A DNA stretch of 9,371 nucleotides from Fidelibacterota bacterium (GTDB lineage: Bacteria; Fidelibacterota; Marinisomatia; Marinisomatales; TCS56): NCBI GenBank assembly GCA_013203015.1, contig JABMPO010000233.1:1-9371 (forward strand). The letters are read 5' to 3'. Of the stretch, positions 1-6,634 are shown piece after piece. The notes beneath the pieces are model-generated. The model did not search any database. It was not told the DNA's origin and saw nothing but the letters and a program-made list of their open reading frames with translations. The stretch's first letter is position 1. Every line of letters starts with the position of its first letter. A program made the translations under genes and the position numbers.

Positions 1-60
1 AATATCACCATCATTGGCCTATGGGTTGATGAAAACTGGCAGGTACAGGAACTGGACTGA
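1..60 (+). CDS. C-terminal end of an unidentified protein (partial)
   Basis: Reading frame 1 is open from the window edge and ends at a TGA at 58-60, giving 19 residues that finish LWVDENWQVQELD. This alternating hydrophobic/polar stretch would suit a final beta-strand, but it is too short to assign a family. Frame 2 is also open, from base 2 to a TAA at 86-88, so the frame choice is a judgement based on the more protein-like composition of frame 1. The next start (106) lies 45 bases downstream on the same strand, so this gene could share a transcript with the following ones. Confidence 0.4.
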   Translation, partial: NITIIGLWVDENWQVQELD

Positions 61-105
61 TTTTACCGGCGATAAGTTCTACCAATAACCGGGGGCAGAG
101 GAAAT

Positions 106-168
106 ATGTCTAAAAGCATACCGGGACTGTTGATATTCATATTAGCAGTCGCACCAATTAGCGCTTAA
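106..168 (+). CDS. 20-codon signal-peptide-like ORF, leader or remnant
   Basis: A short ORF starts at ATG 106 behind a good ribosome-binding site (AGAGGA at 97-102) and stops at TAA 166-168. The peptide begins MSKS, has a hydrophobic core of Leu/Ile/Phe/Val/Ala, and ends PISA, as a signal peptide does at its cleavage site. It is in the same frame as the next gene: reading through the single TAA would add SEVQ and continue into the TPR-like protein at 181. That gene has its own strong Shine-Dalgarno sequence, 3 bases after the TAA. This may be a leader peptide, the remnant of a secreted protein lost by deletion, or a nonsense-mutated signal sequence. The TPR-like family is cytosolic as far as I know, which favours a leader or remnant. 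Whether it is translated cannot be told from sequence. Confidence 0.4.
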   Translation: MSKSIPGLLIFILAVAPISA

Positions 169-180
169 TCGGAGGTTCAG

Positions 181-663
181 ATGTCTGCGGTAACTAATTA
201 TAGCCTGGAACAGGCTCAGAAAAAGCTAGCCAAAATGTATTTTAATAAAGTCTGGGATTATCTTGAGCAGACTGATCGCAGCCCGGAAGATGATGAAGCC
301 ATGCTGCATGCCGTTCATACCTCCTGTTATCTCTGGATGCAAGTCGGAACACCTCTGAATCACCAGCGCGGTGAGTGGCAGATCGCACGTGTGTATTCAG
401 TTCTCGGCCTGGCCGACTCAGCACTTCGGCACGCCAATCGCTGCCTTGAGCTGACACAAAAACACCGGGAATTGATGCAGGATTTCGATATTGCTTTTGC
501 TTATGAATGCGTCGCCCGCGCTAATGCAATTGCCGGGAACGTGGAAATGGCTAATAAGTATATCACCCTGGCTGAGGCCGCCGGTAATGAGATCAAAGAT
601 AAAGATGACCGCAAGGTGTTTATGGACGATTTCAACGGCGAACCCTGGCAGGGATTGAAATAG
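181..663 (+). CDS. TPR-like protein of an uncharacterised cytosolic family
   Basis: The 160-residue product has no signal peptide or membrane segment and looks entirely helical. Conserved-looking blocks are MLHAVHTSCYLW (41-52), the RGEWQIARVYSVLG block (63-76), ALRHANRCLEL (81-91) and DFDIAFAYECVARANAIAGN (101-120). The last three have the paired-helix pattern and small-residue spacing of tetratricopeptide repeats. I recall similar proteins (EWQ.SRVY..LG, then D.AFAYE..ARA) annotated only as hypothetical or TPR proteins in Actinobacteria and other phyla. The molecular function is unknown; a protein-protein interaction role is inferred from the TPR-like fold. The start is supported by GGAGGT at 171-176, placed 4 bases before the ATG. 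The stop of the upstream signal-peptide ORF lies next to this site, so translational coupling is possible. Confidence 0.85.
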   Translation: MSAVTNYSLEQAQKKLAKMYFNKVWDYLEQTDRSPEDDEAMLHAVHTSCYLWMQVGTPLNHQRGEWQIARVYSVLGLADSALRHANRCLELTQKHRELMQDFDIAFAYECVARANAIAGNVEMANKYITLAEAAGNEIKDKDDRKVFMDDFNGEPWQGLK

Positions 664-824
664 GTATAAATTCCTTTGCAGCTATATCAAATGTGATCTA
701 CCGCAATTCCGGGTCTGAATTTCTGTGATTAAACTTTTTCCGAGACAACCAGTCTGTTATTTTAGAGTCTGAATTGGAAGCGAAATTAATTCGCGCTAAT
801 TAAATAACTTTTTAGGAGAGTATC
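664..824. other. 161-base intergenic region, no gene seen
   Basis: This stretch is AT-rich and carries no convincing ORF or RNA gene. It contains a 9-base direct repeat GTCTGAATT at 713-721 and 767-775, and a small hairpin formed by GCGAA (780-784) and TTCGC (790-794). It probably holds the promoter of the outer-membrane protein gene at 825, but I could not pick out a -35/-10 pair with confidence. No terminator with a T-run is visible after the TPR-like gene. Confidence 0.5.
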
Positions 825-1430
825 ATGAAAAAGATTTTAATACTGGTATTAATGACAGTCGGTTTGGTAACAGCTCAAGAACAGGTGTTATTCAGCAGTT
901 TTAGTTCCCATGGCGGCTTTGGCGGACCAGTTCTCAAATTAAGTCAATTCAATAATGATCTGGGATTACTGGTCGGCGGTCGTGGTGGTTGGATCCTTGG
1001 ACAAAAATTGACACTCGGTGGCGGTGGCTATGGTTTGGTGAACGATATTCCGGTTCTCTTCGAGGATACTGATTCCACCCGCTTCCTTGATTTTAATTAC
1101 GGCGGATTCGAAATAGGAATTATCATTGCCTCCAATAGTCTGGTGCACTTTTCCGTCAATAGTTTAATTGGTGGTGGTGAAGTTCGCTACCGTAATTCCA
1201 TGTTTGATGAAATGAAAAATGAAGATTATAATTGGGAAAGCAAGTGGGATCATGATCAGGTTTTTGTATTTGAGCCATCAGTAAATGTAATGCTGAACCT
1301 ATCACGGTGGGCTCGGATTGGCCTTGGTGCAAGTTACCGTTACGTTAGTGGTGTCGACCTTAATTCCATCGATGATACCTTTTTAACCGGTCCTGCCGCT
1401 GTCCTGACCTTAAAATTTGGCAGCTTCTAG
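825..1430 (+). CDS. small outer-membrane beta-barrel-like protein
   Basis: The 201-residue product starts with a classic signal peptide (MKKI, a hydrophobic run, then VTAQ, cleavage predicted around residues 17-18). The mature part is Gly- and aromatic-rich, with alternating hydrophobic residues and repeated GGGG/GGRGG turns. It ends in LKFGSF, a terminal Phe as in the C-terminal strand recognised by the BAM machinery. Blocks such as SHGGFGGPVLKLSQ (28-41) and GGRGGW (52-57) match my recollection of a hypothetical-protein family in FCB bacteria, with no assigned function. The start is supported by AGGAG at 813-817, and a strong terminator lies 28 bases after the stop, so the gene is probably monocistronic. 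Localisation in the outer membrane is inferred from composition; a specific transport role cannot be claimed. Confidence 0.8.
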   Translation: MKKILILVLMTVGLVTAQEQVLFSSFSSHGGFGGPVLKLSQFNNDLGLLVGGRGGWILGQKLTLGGGGYGLVNDIPVLFEDTDSTRFLDFNYGGFEIGIIIASNSLVHFSVNSLIGGGEVRYRNSMFDEMKNEDYNWESKWDHDQVFVFEPSVNVMLNLSRWARIGLGASYRYVSGVDLNSIDDTFLTGPAAVLTLKFGSF

Positions 1431-1457
1431 AACCAGTTTTTATATCCAAACCACTGC

Positions 1458-1485
1458 AAAGGGCGCTCGCGGGCGCCCTTTTTTT
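1458..1485 (+). terminator. strong intrinsic terminator
   Basis: AAAGGGCGC at 1458-1466 pairs perfectly with GCGCCCTTT at 1473-1481 around a 6-base loop. A run of seven T covers 1479-1485. It lies 28 bases after the stop of the outer-membrane protein gene and before the FG-GAP gene, which therefore needs its own promoter or read-through. Confidence 0.9.
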
Positions 1486-1525
1486 CTATCTGGCAATCCT
1501 GGGGATCAAACCTCTAATTTCTCTC

Positions 1526-3535
1526 ATGCAAAATTCCGTAACCGCCTTTCATAACATATCATTTTTCATTTTGGTGCCCGCTCTGATAATTACTTCAGGA
1601 ATTGCTCAAAACTGGCATCAGAATAATGCGGTTTACAATTCCAGTGGTGTCCCATCATTGACATTTTCGGCACCAAGGTTTGCCGACCTTGACGGTGATA
1701 ACGATTTTGATCTGATCCTGGGCGGCAGTAATTCGCCACCGGTTTTTCTGGAAAATATTGGTTCCACAACTAATCCATTTTTTTCTGAAACCGATTTTAC
1801 TACCCACGACATCACAGCATTGGAAGCAGATTTATGTGCCATAGCCGATCTTGATGGCGATGGCGATCCGGACCTGATTGCCGGTGGTTATACCGGCCTG
1901 GTCTATTTCAGGAATACTGGTAACAGTACCACACCGGTTTTTACACGGGATACCTTGTTGCTGTCCGGTCTGTCTACCGGTAATAGTCCCACGCCGACCA
2001 TTGCCGATATCAACGGCGACGGCGCTAAAGACATTTTGATTGGACAAAGTGAAAACGGAGCAATAAAATATTTTTTAAATACTGGTACCAGCACTGCACC
2101 AGCATTTTCGAATGGTAGCGCCGTCTCGCCCGGAATTGATGTTGGTTTATACGCTTATCCGGAATTAGTTGACCCTGACGCTGATGGCGACTGGGATTTA
2201 CTTATCGGTCGTGATGATTTGAACTTATATTATTATCGCAACGATGGATCAGCCCAGAATCCAATCTGGGTAAGTCACAATTCCTATTGTTCCGGGCTGG
2301 CCGGGAATCATTATTTTACTACACCCACTATGGTCGATTTAAATGGCAATGGGATCCTCGATCTGATCTTTGGGCATTATGGCGGTCCGCTGAAATATTA
2401 TCTGAATACCGGCACCGGCACAACCCCGGTGTGGACTGAAAATACTTCTGTGTTCGGCGGTAATCTTGATGTTGGTGGCGCTAGTAATCCCTGCCTTTTT
2501 GATTGGGATTCCGATGGTGATCTGGACTTGATCAGCGGCTTCAATATGGGGGAATTGAAATATTATCGCAACGTCGGTAATGCCACTGGACCAGCCTGGG
2601 AACCAGCCCATTCGGTTTTCGCAGCCATCGAAGGAGAATCGATTTATTCCTCGGTTGCAATTGGAGACTTGGATAATAACGGTCATCCTGACTTATTAAT
2701 GGGATTCGTGAATAACGTCTTGAAATTGTATGATAATAGCGGTTCGCAATTTGTCGCCAACTCGAATCATTTCAATAGTCTGAACATTGGATGGTGGTTG
2801 ATACCACGGTTTGTGGATATGGATTACGATAGGGATCTGGATGTGGTGGTGGGAAATGATGCTGGCGCTTTGCATTATTTTAAAAACCAAGGAACTGCTA
2901 ACGATGCCAACTTTGTTTTAATCGATGGTTATTTTACCGGCATCAGTGGACCAAGCAATACCGCCCCGGCCATGGCAGATTACGACAATGACGGCGACCT
3001 GGATATTCTGATAGGCGGGATTTCGGGCAGTCTCAAATATTATGAAAATTCAGGTACCCTCGGCTCACCGGTCTGGACAGAAAACTCGGCTCTGTTTACC
3101 GGTGTAACAGTCTCCCAGAACGCTGCTCCGGCCTTCGGCGATCTGGATGGGGACGGCGACCTCGATCTGACAATTGGGACTTATGATGGAACCTTCAGTT
3201 ATTATGAAAATCGTAACCCGGTTACAGCAGTTGATGCTAATCCATCGAATTTACCAGCACAGTTAACCGTTACATCGGTATACCCCAACCCGTTCAACAG
3301 CTCGCTAACTTTTTCCATCATAGCTGCAAAATCCGATCAAGTGACGATTGATATCTTCGATCTGGTGGGACGCAACCTCTATCACCTGACAACAGCGGTT
3401 AGCCCCGGTAACAATTCCCTGATTACTATTGCATTACCGGCGACTGTTGCCAGTGGTATCTATCTGTACCAGATATCCGAATCAGATTACCCGTCCTTAA
3501 AATCGACGACAGGAAAAATCGTTTATTTAAAATAA
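1526..3535 (+). CDS. secreted FG-GAP/VCBS repeat protein with T9SS-like sorting domain
   Basis: The 669-residue product has three parts. Residues 1-28 form a signal peptide (hydrophobic core ISFFILVPALIITSG, ending IAQ; the n-region lacks Lys/Arg, which is unusual). Residues about 40-565 hold ten tandem repeats, each with an acidic loop of the DxDxDGxxD type followed by a DLLIG-like strand; the loops begin at residues 54, 108, 161, 216, 271, 326, 381, 431, 485 and 539. Such loops bind calcium in FG-GAP/VCBS beta-propeller proteins. Residues about 584-669 are a type IX (Por)-like C-terminal domain: VYPNPFNSSLTFSI, then VTIDIFDLVGR, GIYLYQI and a final KIVYLK. The protein is probably exported by T9SS and held at or released from the cell surface, where it may bind ligands or polysaccharide; its target is unknown. 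No clear Shine-Dalgarno site precedes ATG 1526, and the frame is open upstream into the terminator, so the start is less certain than the rest. Confidence 0.88.
   Translation: MQNSVTAFHNISFFILVPALIITSGIAQNWHQNNAVYNSSGVPSLTFSAPRFADLDGDNDFDLILGGSNSPPVFLENIGSTTNPFFSETDFTTHDITALEADLCAIADLDGDGDPDLIAGGYTGLVYFRNTGNSTTPVFTRDTLLLSGLSTGNSPTPTIADINGDGAKDILIGQSENGAIKYFLNTGTSTAPAFSNGSAVSPGIDVGLYAYPELVDPDADGDWDLLIGRDDLNLYYYRNDGSAQNPIWVSHNSYCSGLAGNHYFTTPTMVDLNGNGILDLIFGHYGGPLKYYLNTGTGTTPVWTENTSVFGGNLDVGGASNPCLFDWDSDGDLDLISGFNMGELKYYRNVGNATGPAWEPAHSVFAAIEGESIYSSVAIGDLDNNGHPDLLMGFVNNVLKLYDNSGSQFVANSNHFNSLNIGWWLIPRFVDMDYDRDLDVVVGNDAGALHYFKNQGTANDANFVLIDGYFTGISGPSNTAPAMADYDNDGDLDILIGGISGSLKYYENSGTLGSPVWTENSALFTGVTVSQNAAPAFGDLDGDGDLDLTIGTYDGTFSYYENRNPVTAVDANPSNLPAQLTVTSVYPNPFNSSLTFSIIAAKSDQVTIDIFDLVGRNLYHLTTAVSPGNNSLITIALPATVASGIYLYQISESDYPSLKSTTGKIVYLK
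1685..3183 (+). repeat. ten tandem calcium-loop coding repeats, period about 54 codons
   Basis: This coding repeat runs from the first to the last Asp-rich loop of the FG-GAP gene. Spacings between successive loops are 54, 53, 55, 55, 55, 55, 50, 54 and 54 residues. Each unit follows the pattern: acidic loop, DLLIG strand, Gly-rich turn, YYxNxGT strand, PVW/PxF strand, Gly. Units 3, 5 and 7 have Asn replacing Asp at one or two loop positions. Unit 8 (DMDYDRDLD) has Arg at the usual Gly. The 50-residue step before unit 8 comes from a degenerate unit 7 lacking the GTxxxPxW segment. Repeats have diverged at the DNA level, so the array looks old rather than recently amplified. Confidence 0.85.
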
Positions 3536-3550
3536 TTAATTCCCGGTAAT

Positions 3551-3567
3551 TTGGCACAAATATTGTA
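3551..3567 (+). promoter_or_regulatory. sigma-54-like -24/-12 promoter element (candidate)
   Basis: TTGGCACAAATATTGTA matches the RpoN consensus YTGGCACGRNNNTTGCW at the whole -24 block. The GG (3553-3554) and the -12 G (3565) have the required 12-base offset. Mismatches are G to A after TGGCAC and C to T in the -12 GC doublet, the latter at an important position. It sits 41 bases upstream of the ATG at 3608, in the right orientation and with room for a leader of about 30 bases. No rpoN gene or enhancer-binding protein is in the window, so this is a sequence match only. Confidence 0.35.
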
Positions 3568-3607
3568 GATATTCTTTCAGAAAAGTACAGGTATTTACAA
3601 TAATCCG

Positions 3608-4624
3608 ATGAAGCAACACAGAACATATTTTTTACTGTTTATTGTGCTGATCATATTTCTGGGATCGGTCGGCTACAGCTATGGTAAACCTGCTTCAGCT
3701 CCTAACAATCTTTTTTACAGCGGTCTCAAAACCTATAAAAAATTGATTTATTCCTATGTACCAGATACTACATCCTATCGTCAGAAATTAGAAAACATTA
3801 TTCGCCTGGATTATAGTTCGACCGGCCGAATAACCGACAGCACTTTTTTGGATTCAGCTGGATTGTTGCTGTCAATTCAATCATACCTTTATGATCAAAA
3901 TGGTTTTCTACTGACAGTCAAACAATATAATTCGACCAACACCCTGCAATTGATCGAAACCTTCAGCTATGATTCGCTGGGGAATTGCAATGAAAGAAAC
4001 TGGACTGACACCAACCTGGTTCATCTGAAACGGGTACAGAATAAATTTAACAGATCTGGTATGATTACCAGGAGTATCCAGACCAATCTAATTGATTCTA
4101 CTTCTAACAATATTATGTTTCTTTACGATGACAATAATATTCTCTTGGAGAAGCGCTGGTACGACCATCAATATATCCTTGAAAAAAAAATAGAATATGA
4201 TCCTGCCGGACATCTCACCGGTTCACTGACATTTCTGCCGGAAGGATCAACCCAGTGGAAATATGTTTACTGGCGGAATTCCATATCCAATCAATTAGAA
4301 TCGCATATCATTAAAACCGCTGAAGAGCAGCGAAAAACTGAGTTCATTCACAATCCCAGGGAAAAACAGACCGAGATGCTACAGTATGATGTTAGAGATT
4401 CTCTGGTATTCAGGATCGTTTCCAGTTACGATGATAACAGCGATTACACCAGTATTCTGGAATATGATGATAAAAACAACCTGGTCTTTAAAACCACTTA
4501 TGAATATGATACTGATCACCGCCTGCGGTCGGAGCACTATTTTGAAAGCGACTACTCAACGGGAGAGTTAATTGAAGTTCCTTATAAGTTGGTAATCTAC
4601 GAATACGAAGATCATCATCACTGA
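3608..4624 (+). CDS. exported YD-repeat-like protein
   Basis: The 338-residue product begins with a charged n-region (MKQHR) and a strong hydrophobic segment (residues 7-23), followed by KPASAP; this is a signal peptide or an N-terminal anchor. The rest is made of short beta-strand units around YD-type turns: DYSSTG (68-73), LYDQNG (94-99), YDSLGN (121-126), YDDNN (173-177), YDPAGH (197-202), YDDKNN (286-291) and YDTDH (300-304), with YEYD/LEYD strands between. This resembles the YD/RHS-type repeats of secreted bacterial proteins, but the protein is far shorter than an RHS toxin and shows no RHS core or toxin domain. It ends in EDHHH, a natural His-rich tail. No strong ribosome-binding site precedes ATG 3608. 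The gene follows the FG-GAP gene by 72 bases and converges on the M20 amidohydrolase gene. Function is unknown. Confidence 0.8.
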   Translation: MKQHRTYFLLFIVLIIFLGSVGYSYGKPASAPNNLFYSGLKTYKKLIYSYVPDTTSYRQKLENIIRLDYSSTGRITDSTFLDSAGLLLSIQSYLYDQNGFLLTVKQYNSTNTLQLIETFSYDSLGNCNERNWTDTNLVHLKRVQNKFNRSGMITRSIQTNLIDSTSNNIMFLYDDNNILLEKRWYDHQYILEKKIEYDPAGHLTGSLTFLPEGSTQWKYVYWRNSISNQLESHIIKTAEEQRKTEFIHNPREKQTEMLQYDVRDSLVFRIVSSYDDNSDYTSILEYDDKNNLVFKTTYEYDTDHRLRSEHYFESDYSTGELIEVPYKLVIYEYEDHHH

Positions 4625-4627
4625 TTT

Positions 4628-5800
4628 TTACATCAGTTCATTTTCGATTAATTGAATATAAAACGATGCTCCAATCAGCAGCGCTCGTTCATCAATATCA
4701 AAATGGGAACAGTGATGAGGAATACTCTGGGGTTCAGCGTCTGCCGGTAAGGATCCCACAAATACAAAACTACCGGGAATCCTGCGGGAATAATAACTGA
4801 AATCCTCACCGCCCATTGTCAGGAACGGTTTTATTACACCTTCATCTCCCACAATTTCCAAGGCTGCCTGCCGTGCCTTAAGCGTGGCATCCTCATCATT
4901 TATTGTCGGCGGATAACCATCCTCGTAATCCAATACAATGTTTGCTCCATAGGTTTGGCCGATACCATTAACAATCTCCGCCATCCGCCGTTTAATCATC
5001 TGGCGGTTTTCTTCAGTGTATGAGCGGGCGGTACCCAGCAGCTGAGCCTCGGGGGCGATTACGTTAAAATTGGAGCCCGCATTGAACGTACCAACCGACA
5101 CTACCGTACTCTCCAGGGGATCGGTATTGCGGCTGACAATGGTTTGCAGGGCCGTCACCAACTGACTGCCAACCATAACAGCGTCCACCGTTCCTTGAGG
5201 AGTAGCGCCATGTCCGCCAATTCCTTTAACATGGATTTTAAATCTACCGGCAGCCGCCAGCACCGGACCGGCCTGAATCCCAATCACACCATATGATTGA
5301 TAATTCCAATAGTGGAGTCCATGGATTTCAGTAACACCATCCAAGCAACCATCCTCAATCATGTAGCGTGCCCCCCCAGCCCCTTCTTCCGCCGGCTGGA
5401 AAAGAAAACGTACGCTGCCTTTGATTTGCTTGCGCTGGGCAGCCAACACTTTGGCCGCCGCCAGCAACGTCGCCACATGACCATCATGGCCACAGGCATG
5501 CATTACGCCATCGACGCGTGATTTGTAATCCACCGAACTGGTTTCCTGTACCGGCAGTGCGTCCATGTCGGCCCGCAGGGCGATCATCGGCCCGGAAGCA
5601 GCGCCACGGAGAGTTCCTACAACGCCAGTTTTACCAACCTCGGTTTGGACTTCGATTCCATACTCCACCAACCGTTCCGCAATCAGGGCTGCAGTCCGTA
5701 TTTCCTGAAAACCCAGCTCCGGATGGCTGTGAATATCCCGGCGGGTGGCAATTATTTCATCTTCTAACTGTTCAATTTCCGGTCTGATTTTAATAGTCAT
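4628..5800 (-). CDS. M20 family metallo-amidohydrolase (N-acyl-amino-acid/hippurate hydrolase type)
   Basis: The 390 residues are a full-length member of peptidase family M20, amidohydrolase (ILR1/hippuricase) branch, which hydrolyses the amide bond of N-acylated amino acids using two metal ions. Visible signatures are HSHPELGFQE (24-33), RADMDALPVQE (76-86), MHACGHDGHVATLLAAA (100-116) and FQPAEEGAGGARYMIEDG (134-151). Predicted metal ligands and catalytic residues are Cys103, His105, Glu138/Glu139, His163 and His363. The dimerisation/lid domain includes GIGGHGATPQ (193-202). The C-terminal part has TMGGEDFSYY (328-337). The canonical terminal HSPxFD motif reads HCSHFD here. There is no signal peptide, so it is cytosolic. 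The start lies 15 bases after the purine nucleoside phosphorylase stop behind a weak GGA-type site, implying co-transcription. The exact acyl substrate cannot be told from sequence. Confidence 0.93.
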   Translation of the reverse strand: MTIKIRPEIEQLEDEIIATRRDIHSHPELGFQEIRTAALIAERLVEYGIEVQTEVGKTGVVGTLRGAASGPMIALRADMDALPVQETSSVDYKSRVDGVMHACGHDGHVATLLAAAKVLAAQRKQIKGSVRFLFQPAEEGAGGARYMIEDGCLDGVTEIHGLHYWNYQSYGVIGIQAGPVLAAAGRFKIHVKGIGGHGATPQGTVDAVMVGSQLVTALQTIVSRNTDPLESTVVSVGTFNAGSNFNVIAPEAQLLGTARSYTEENRQMIKRRMAEIVNGIGQTYGANIVLDYEDGYPPTINDEDATLKARQAALEIVGDEGVIKPFLTMGGEDFSYYSRRIPGSFVFVGSLPADAEPQSIPHHCSHFDIDERALLIGASFYIQLIENELM

Positions 5801-5815
5801 TATTTTCCATTTAGC

Positions 5816-6631
5816 TTATAGATTTAATTCCCGGCCAATATTGATAATCAATTCAATAATTGACCTGGTAAATTTTTCCTTCACCGCTTCAGCCGTATCC
5901 ATCACTTCCTGGTGTGACAGTGGCTGATCGGTAATCCCGGAGGCAAAATTTGTGATGCAGGATATGCCTATGGCGGGCAGGCCAAATTTCGCAGCAGCCT
6001 GCAATTCCGGGACAGTGCTCATACCCACCGCATCGGCGCCCAAATTCCGGAAATACTTGATTTCATCCGGTGTTTCATAACCCGGTCCCATTGTCCAGCA
6101 ATAAATACCTTCCGCCAGATCCACCACCGATTTTTTGAAAGCACTTTGTGCCAGCGTCAGCAATTGCGGGCTGTGAAACGGGTCGCCGGTCACTATTTTC
6201 GGGTCCTCCGGTCCATTACGAAAAGTACCATCCATGTGCCCCGTTAGCGCCATGAGGGATCCCGGAGGCATTGATAAGCGGGTCGAGCCGGCAGCGTTGG
6301 TAACGATCAGTGCGTTTACACCTAATTTATGAAATAATTGGATCGGCAGAGTGACGGTATTAAAATCATAGCCTTCGTAAAAATGGAACCGACCCTTAGC
6401 ACCCAATACTGGAATACCAGCCAATTCACCAAATACCAATTCACCAGCATGGCCTTCCACGGTTGGTTGAGGGTAACCGGGGATATCGCCATATGGAATT
6501 ATGGTTTTTTTGGACAAATTATCGGCGAAATCGCCTAAACCAGATCCCAGCACGATAGCGACTCTACCGTTAAAATCGGTGCGGTCAACGATGGAATTCG
6601 TCATTTCAATCATATTTGAATTCATAAGCAC
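5816..6631 (-). CDS. punA: purine nucleoside phosphorylase, trimeric PNP-I type
   Basis: The enzyme cleaves purine (deoxy)ribonucleosides with phosphate to the free base and (deoxy)ribose-1-phosphate in purine salvage. At 271 residues it has the usual length. Visible family features: VLGSGLGDF (27-35, phosphate-binding Ser30); the PTVEGHAG block (56-63, His61); GRFHFYEGYD (80-89, Arg81); VTNAAGS (110-116); MGPGYETPDEI (181-191, Glu186, base recognition); VGMSTVPE (202-209, Met204); ITNFASGI (226-233, Asn228); and SHQEV with His240. Glu186 and Asn228 fit 6-oxopurine (inosine/guanosine) specificity. One segment is unusual: the common DHINxxGxNP stretch is replaced by GHMDGTFRNGPED (131-143). 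The GTG at 6631 is 3 bases past the rlmN stop; ATGs at 6625, 6613 and 6604 are alternatives, none with a clear Shine-Dalgarno site, so translational coupling to rlmN is likely. Confidence 0.93.
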   Translation of the reverse strand: MLMNSNMIEMTNSIVDRTDFNGRVAIVLGSGLGDFADNLSKKTIIPYGDIPGYPQPTVEGHAGELVFGELAGIPVLGAKGRFHFYEGYDFNTVTLPIQLFHKLGVNALIVTNAAGSTRLSMPPGSLMALTGHMDGTFRNGPEDPKIVTGDPFHSPQLLTLAQSAFKKSVVDLAEGIYCWTMGPGYETPDEIKYFRNLGADAVGMSTVPELQAAAKFGLPAIGISCITNFASGITDQPLSHQEVMDTAEAVKEKFTRSIIELIINIGRELNL

Positions 6632-6634
6632 AAT

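Noticed and set aside
705..721. AATTC/GAATT hairpin after the TPR-like gene as a terminator
   Set aside because: It is a 5-bp AT-rich stem without a T-tract; it is likely chance.
2339..2686. 115-codon minus-strand ORF inside the FG-GAP gene
   Set aside because: Its Ile-rich pattern (IQI, ITI, IPI) is the complement of the GATGGCGAT-type Asp/Gly loops, so it is a shadow of the repeats.
4621..4636. Small hairpin CTGAT/ATCAG between the convergent genes, as a bidirectional terminator
   Set aside because: The stem is only 5-6 bp and AT-rich, and neither strand has a proper T-run after it.
5297..5787. Plus-strand ORFs opposite the M20 amidohydrolase gene
   Set aside because: They overlap a clear enzyme gene on the other strand and have no family features or ribosome sites.
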